Positions 63,446-64,000 of a stretch of 64,000 nucleotides of DNA are shown here, one piece after another. Position 1 is the stretch's first letter, and each line of letters starts with the position of its first letter. The stretch spans positions 2,542,001 through 2,606,000 of the forward strand of contig NC_010676.1 in assembly GCF_000020125.1 (NCBI RefSeq). The letters are read 5' to 3'. The DNA comes from Paraburkholderia phytofirmans PsJN. GTDB lineage: Bacteria > Pseudomonadota > Gammaproteobacteria > Burkholderiales > Burkholderiaceae. A program made the translations under genes and the position numbers. A model generated the notes under the pieces. The model ran no database searches. It was not told the DNA's origin and saw only the letters and a program-made list of their open reading frames with translations.

Positions 63446-64000
63446 TCAGGAGAGCGCTGCCCGCACACGGCCGTGCCACATATCGCCAATCCGGTACAGT
63501 GCACTGCCGACGGGTACCGCAAGCGTGCTGGCCATTCCCGCAACAGAGAGGGGAAACGCACCATCGCCGAACGCACCGACATCCTGCTCGACACCCGCCA
63601 TATGTTTGCCGATGCGATGCCCGAGATAGCTCATCAGCGCAACGCCGTTGCCGTTGCAGCCGAGCGCATAGTGCACGCCGTCGTGCTGACCGATGTGCGC
63701 GAGTCTGTCCCCGGTCATTGCGACGAAGCCTTTCCAAGCATGCGTGACGCGCACGTCGCGCAGGGCGGGCCACAATTGCACCAGCTTCGCGTACAGCCGC
63801 CGCGCGGCCTCGCGTTCGTCGATCTCGCCGATGCCGGGCCGCGACCCAAAGATCATTCGCGTGCCGTCCGGCGACGGGCGCGTGTAGAAGAGATTGCGCT
63901 TCGAATCGCTGATCATGCGGCGGCCCGGATTGAGCACGTTCATGAGGCCTTCGGGCAGCGGCTCGGTGGCGATCTGATAACTCGCGACCGGCAACACGCG
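63446..64000 (-). CDS. FAD-dependent oxidoreductase, DAO family (partial, runs off window)
   Basis: At least 184 residues of the C-terminal part, the 5' end lying beyond 64000. [71 protein letters not shown] show the C-terminal FAD segment of the DAO family. It is the first gene of the transport/oxidation unit and differs from the paralogue at 59630. Confidence 0.84.
   Translation of the reverse strand, partial: RVLPVASYQIATEPLPEGLMNVLNPGRRMISDSKRNLFYTRPSPDGTRMIFGSRPGIGEIDEREAARRLYAKLVQLWPALRDVRVTHAWKGFVAMTGDRLAHIGQHDGVHYALGCNGNGVALMSYLGHRIGKHMAGVEQDVGAFGDGAFPLSVAGMASTLAVPVGSALYRIGDMWHGRVRAALS

Overview
The window reads as chromosomal DNA of a GC-rich beta-proteobacterium of the Burkholderia/Paraburkholderia group. 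This is inferred from codon use (strong G/C in third positions), from the trimeric-porin type, the FCD-GntR/glucarate pair, the ECF42 plus DGPF pair, and a block of low-oxygen stress genes of Burkholderia type. No rRNA, tRNA, CRISPR array, intact insertion sequence or prophage was seen. Both ends cut into continuing catabolic/transport loci.

Layout. 0.1-3.9 kb: glucarate use (MFS transporter, glucarate dehydratase, GntR regulator), with three tandem 49-bp hairpin repeats between the two catabolic genes. 4.1-6.0 kb: GlxA-type AraC regulator and a GNAT acetyltransferase. 6.1-10.4 kb: a Tat-type beta-helix lipoprotein and a double alpha/beta-hydrolase protein, divergent around 1.2 kb of AT-rich non-coding DNA. 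10.5-12.2 kb: ECF42 sigma factor and its DGPF partner. 12.3-22.1 kb: LysR regulator, complete peptide-type ABC transporter, CocE/S15-type hydrolase, and a porin. 22.5-28.5 kb: complete ddpXABCDF-type operon (D-Ala-D-Ala dipeptidase plus dipeptide ABC transporter). 28.7-44.4 kb: a redox/low-oxygen stress island (cytochrome b561, CBS-BON protein, ChrA, oleate hydratase, Nramp-like carrier, universal stress protein, two-component pair, REC-FNR fusion regulator, alcohol dehydrogenase, cytochrome c, CbpA/CbpM). 44.9-47.2 kb: malonate transporter MadLM and a LysR regulator. 47.5-50.7 kb: small unknown protein, RecQ-family helicase, DUF72 protein. 50.7-58.5 kb: less ordered region with an AraC/SDR pair, a second SDR ending on a chemoreceptor fragment, an orphan ThDP enzyme and an intact chemoreceptor. 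58.9-64 kb: SDR, two FAD amine/amino-acid-type oxidoreductases and a polar amino-acid-type ABC transporter.

How the genes work together. The most coherent system is the 29.4-42.2 kb island. Five TTGAT-N4-ATCAA-like sites (two perfect, two with one mismatch, one symmetric TTGAC variant) lie upstream of the CBS-BON gene, the 88-aa gene/chrA, oleate hydratase, the universal stress protein and the cytochrome c. Four of them sit at the spacing expected for class II FNR activation relative to a plausible -10. The same island encodes an FNR with all four Fe-S cysteines, fused in frame behind a receiver-like domain whose phosphoacceptor Asp is replaced by Glu. The island resembles, from memory, the low-oxygen-activated (lxa) locus of Burkholderia cenocepacia. 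The two adjacent peptide-type ABC cassettes, each with its own hydrolase and with a porin between them, look like import-and-cleave modules for small peptides or amides. Other points worth checking are the covarying 49-bp hairpin repeats, a perfect 16-bp-arm inverted repeat ahead of ddpX, and an apparent 8-residue in-frame deletion in the amino-acid ABC ATPase near 62.85 kb.
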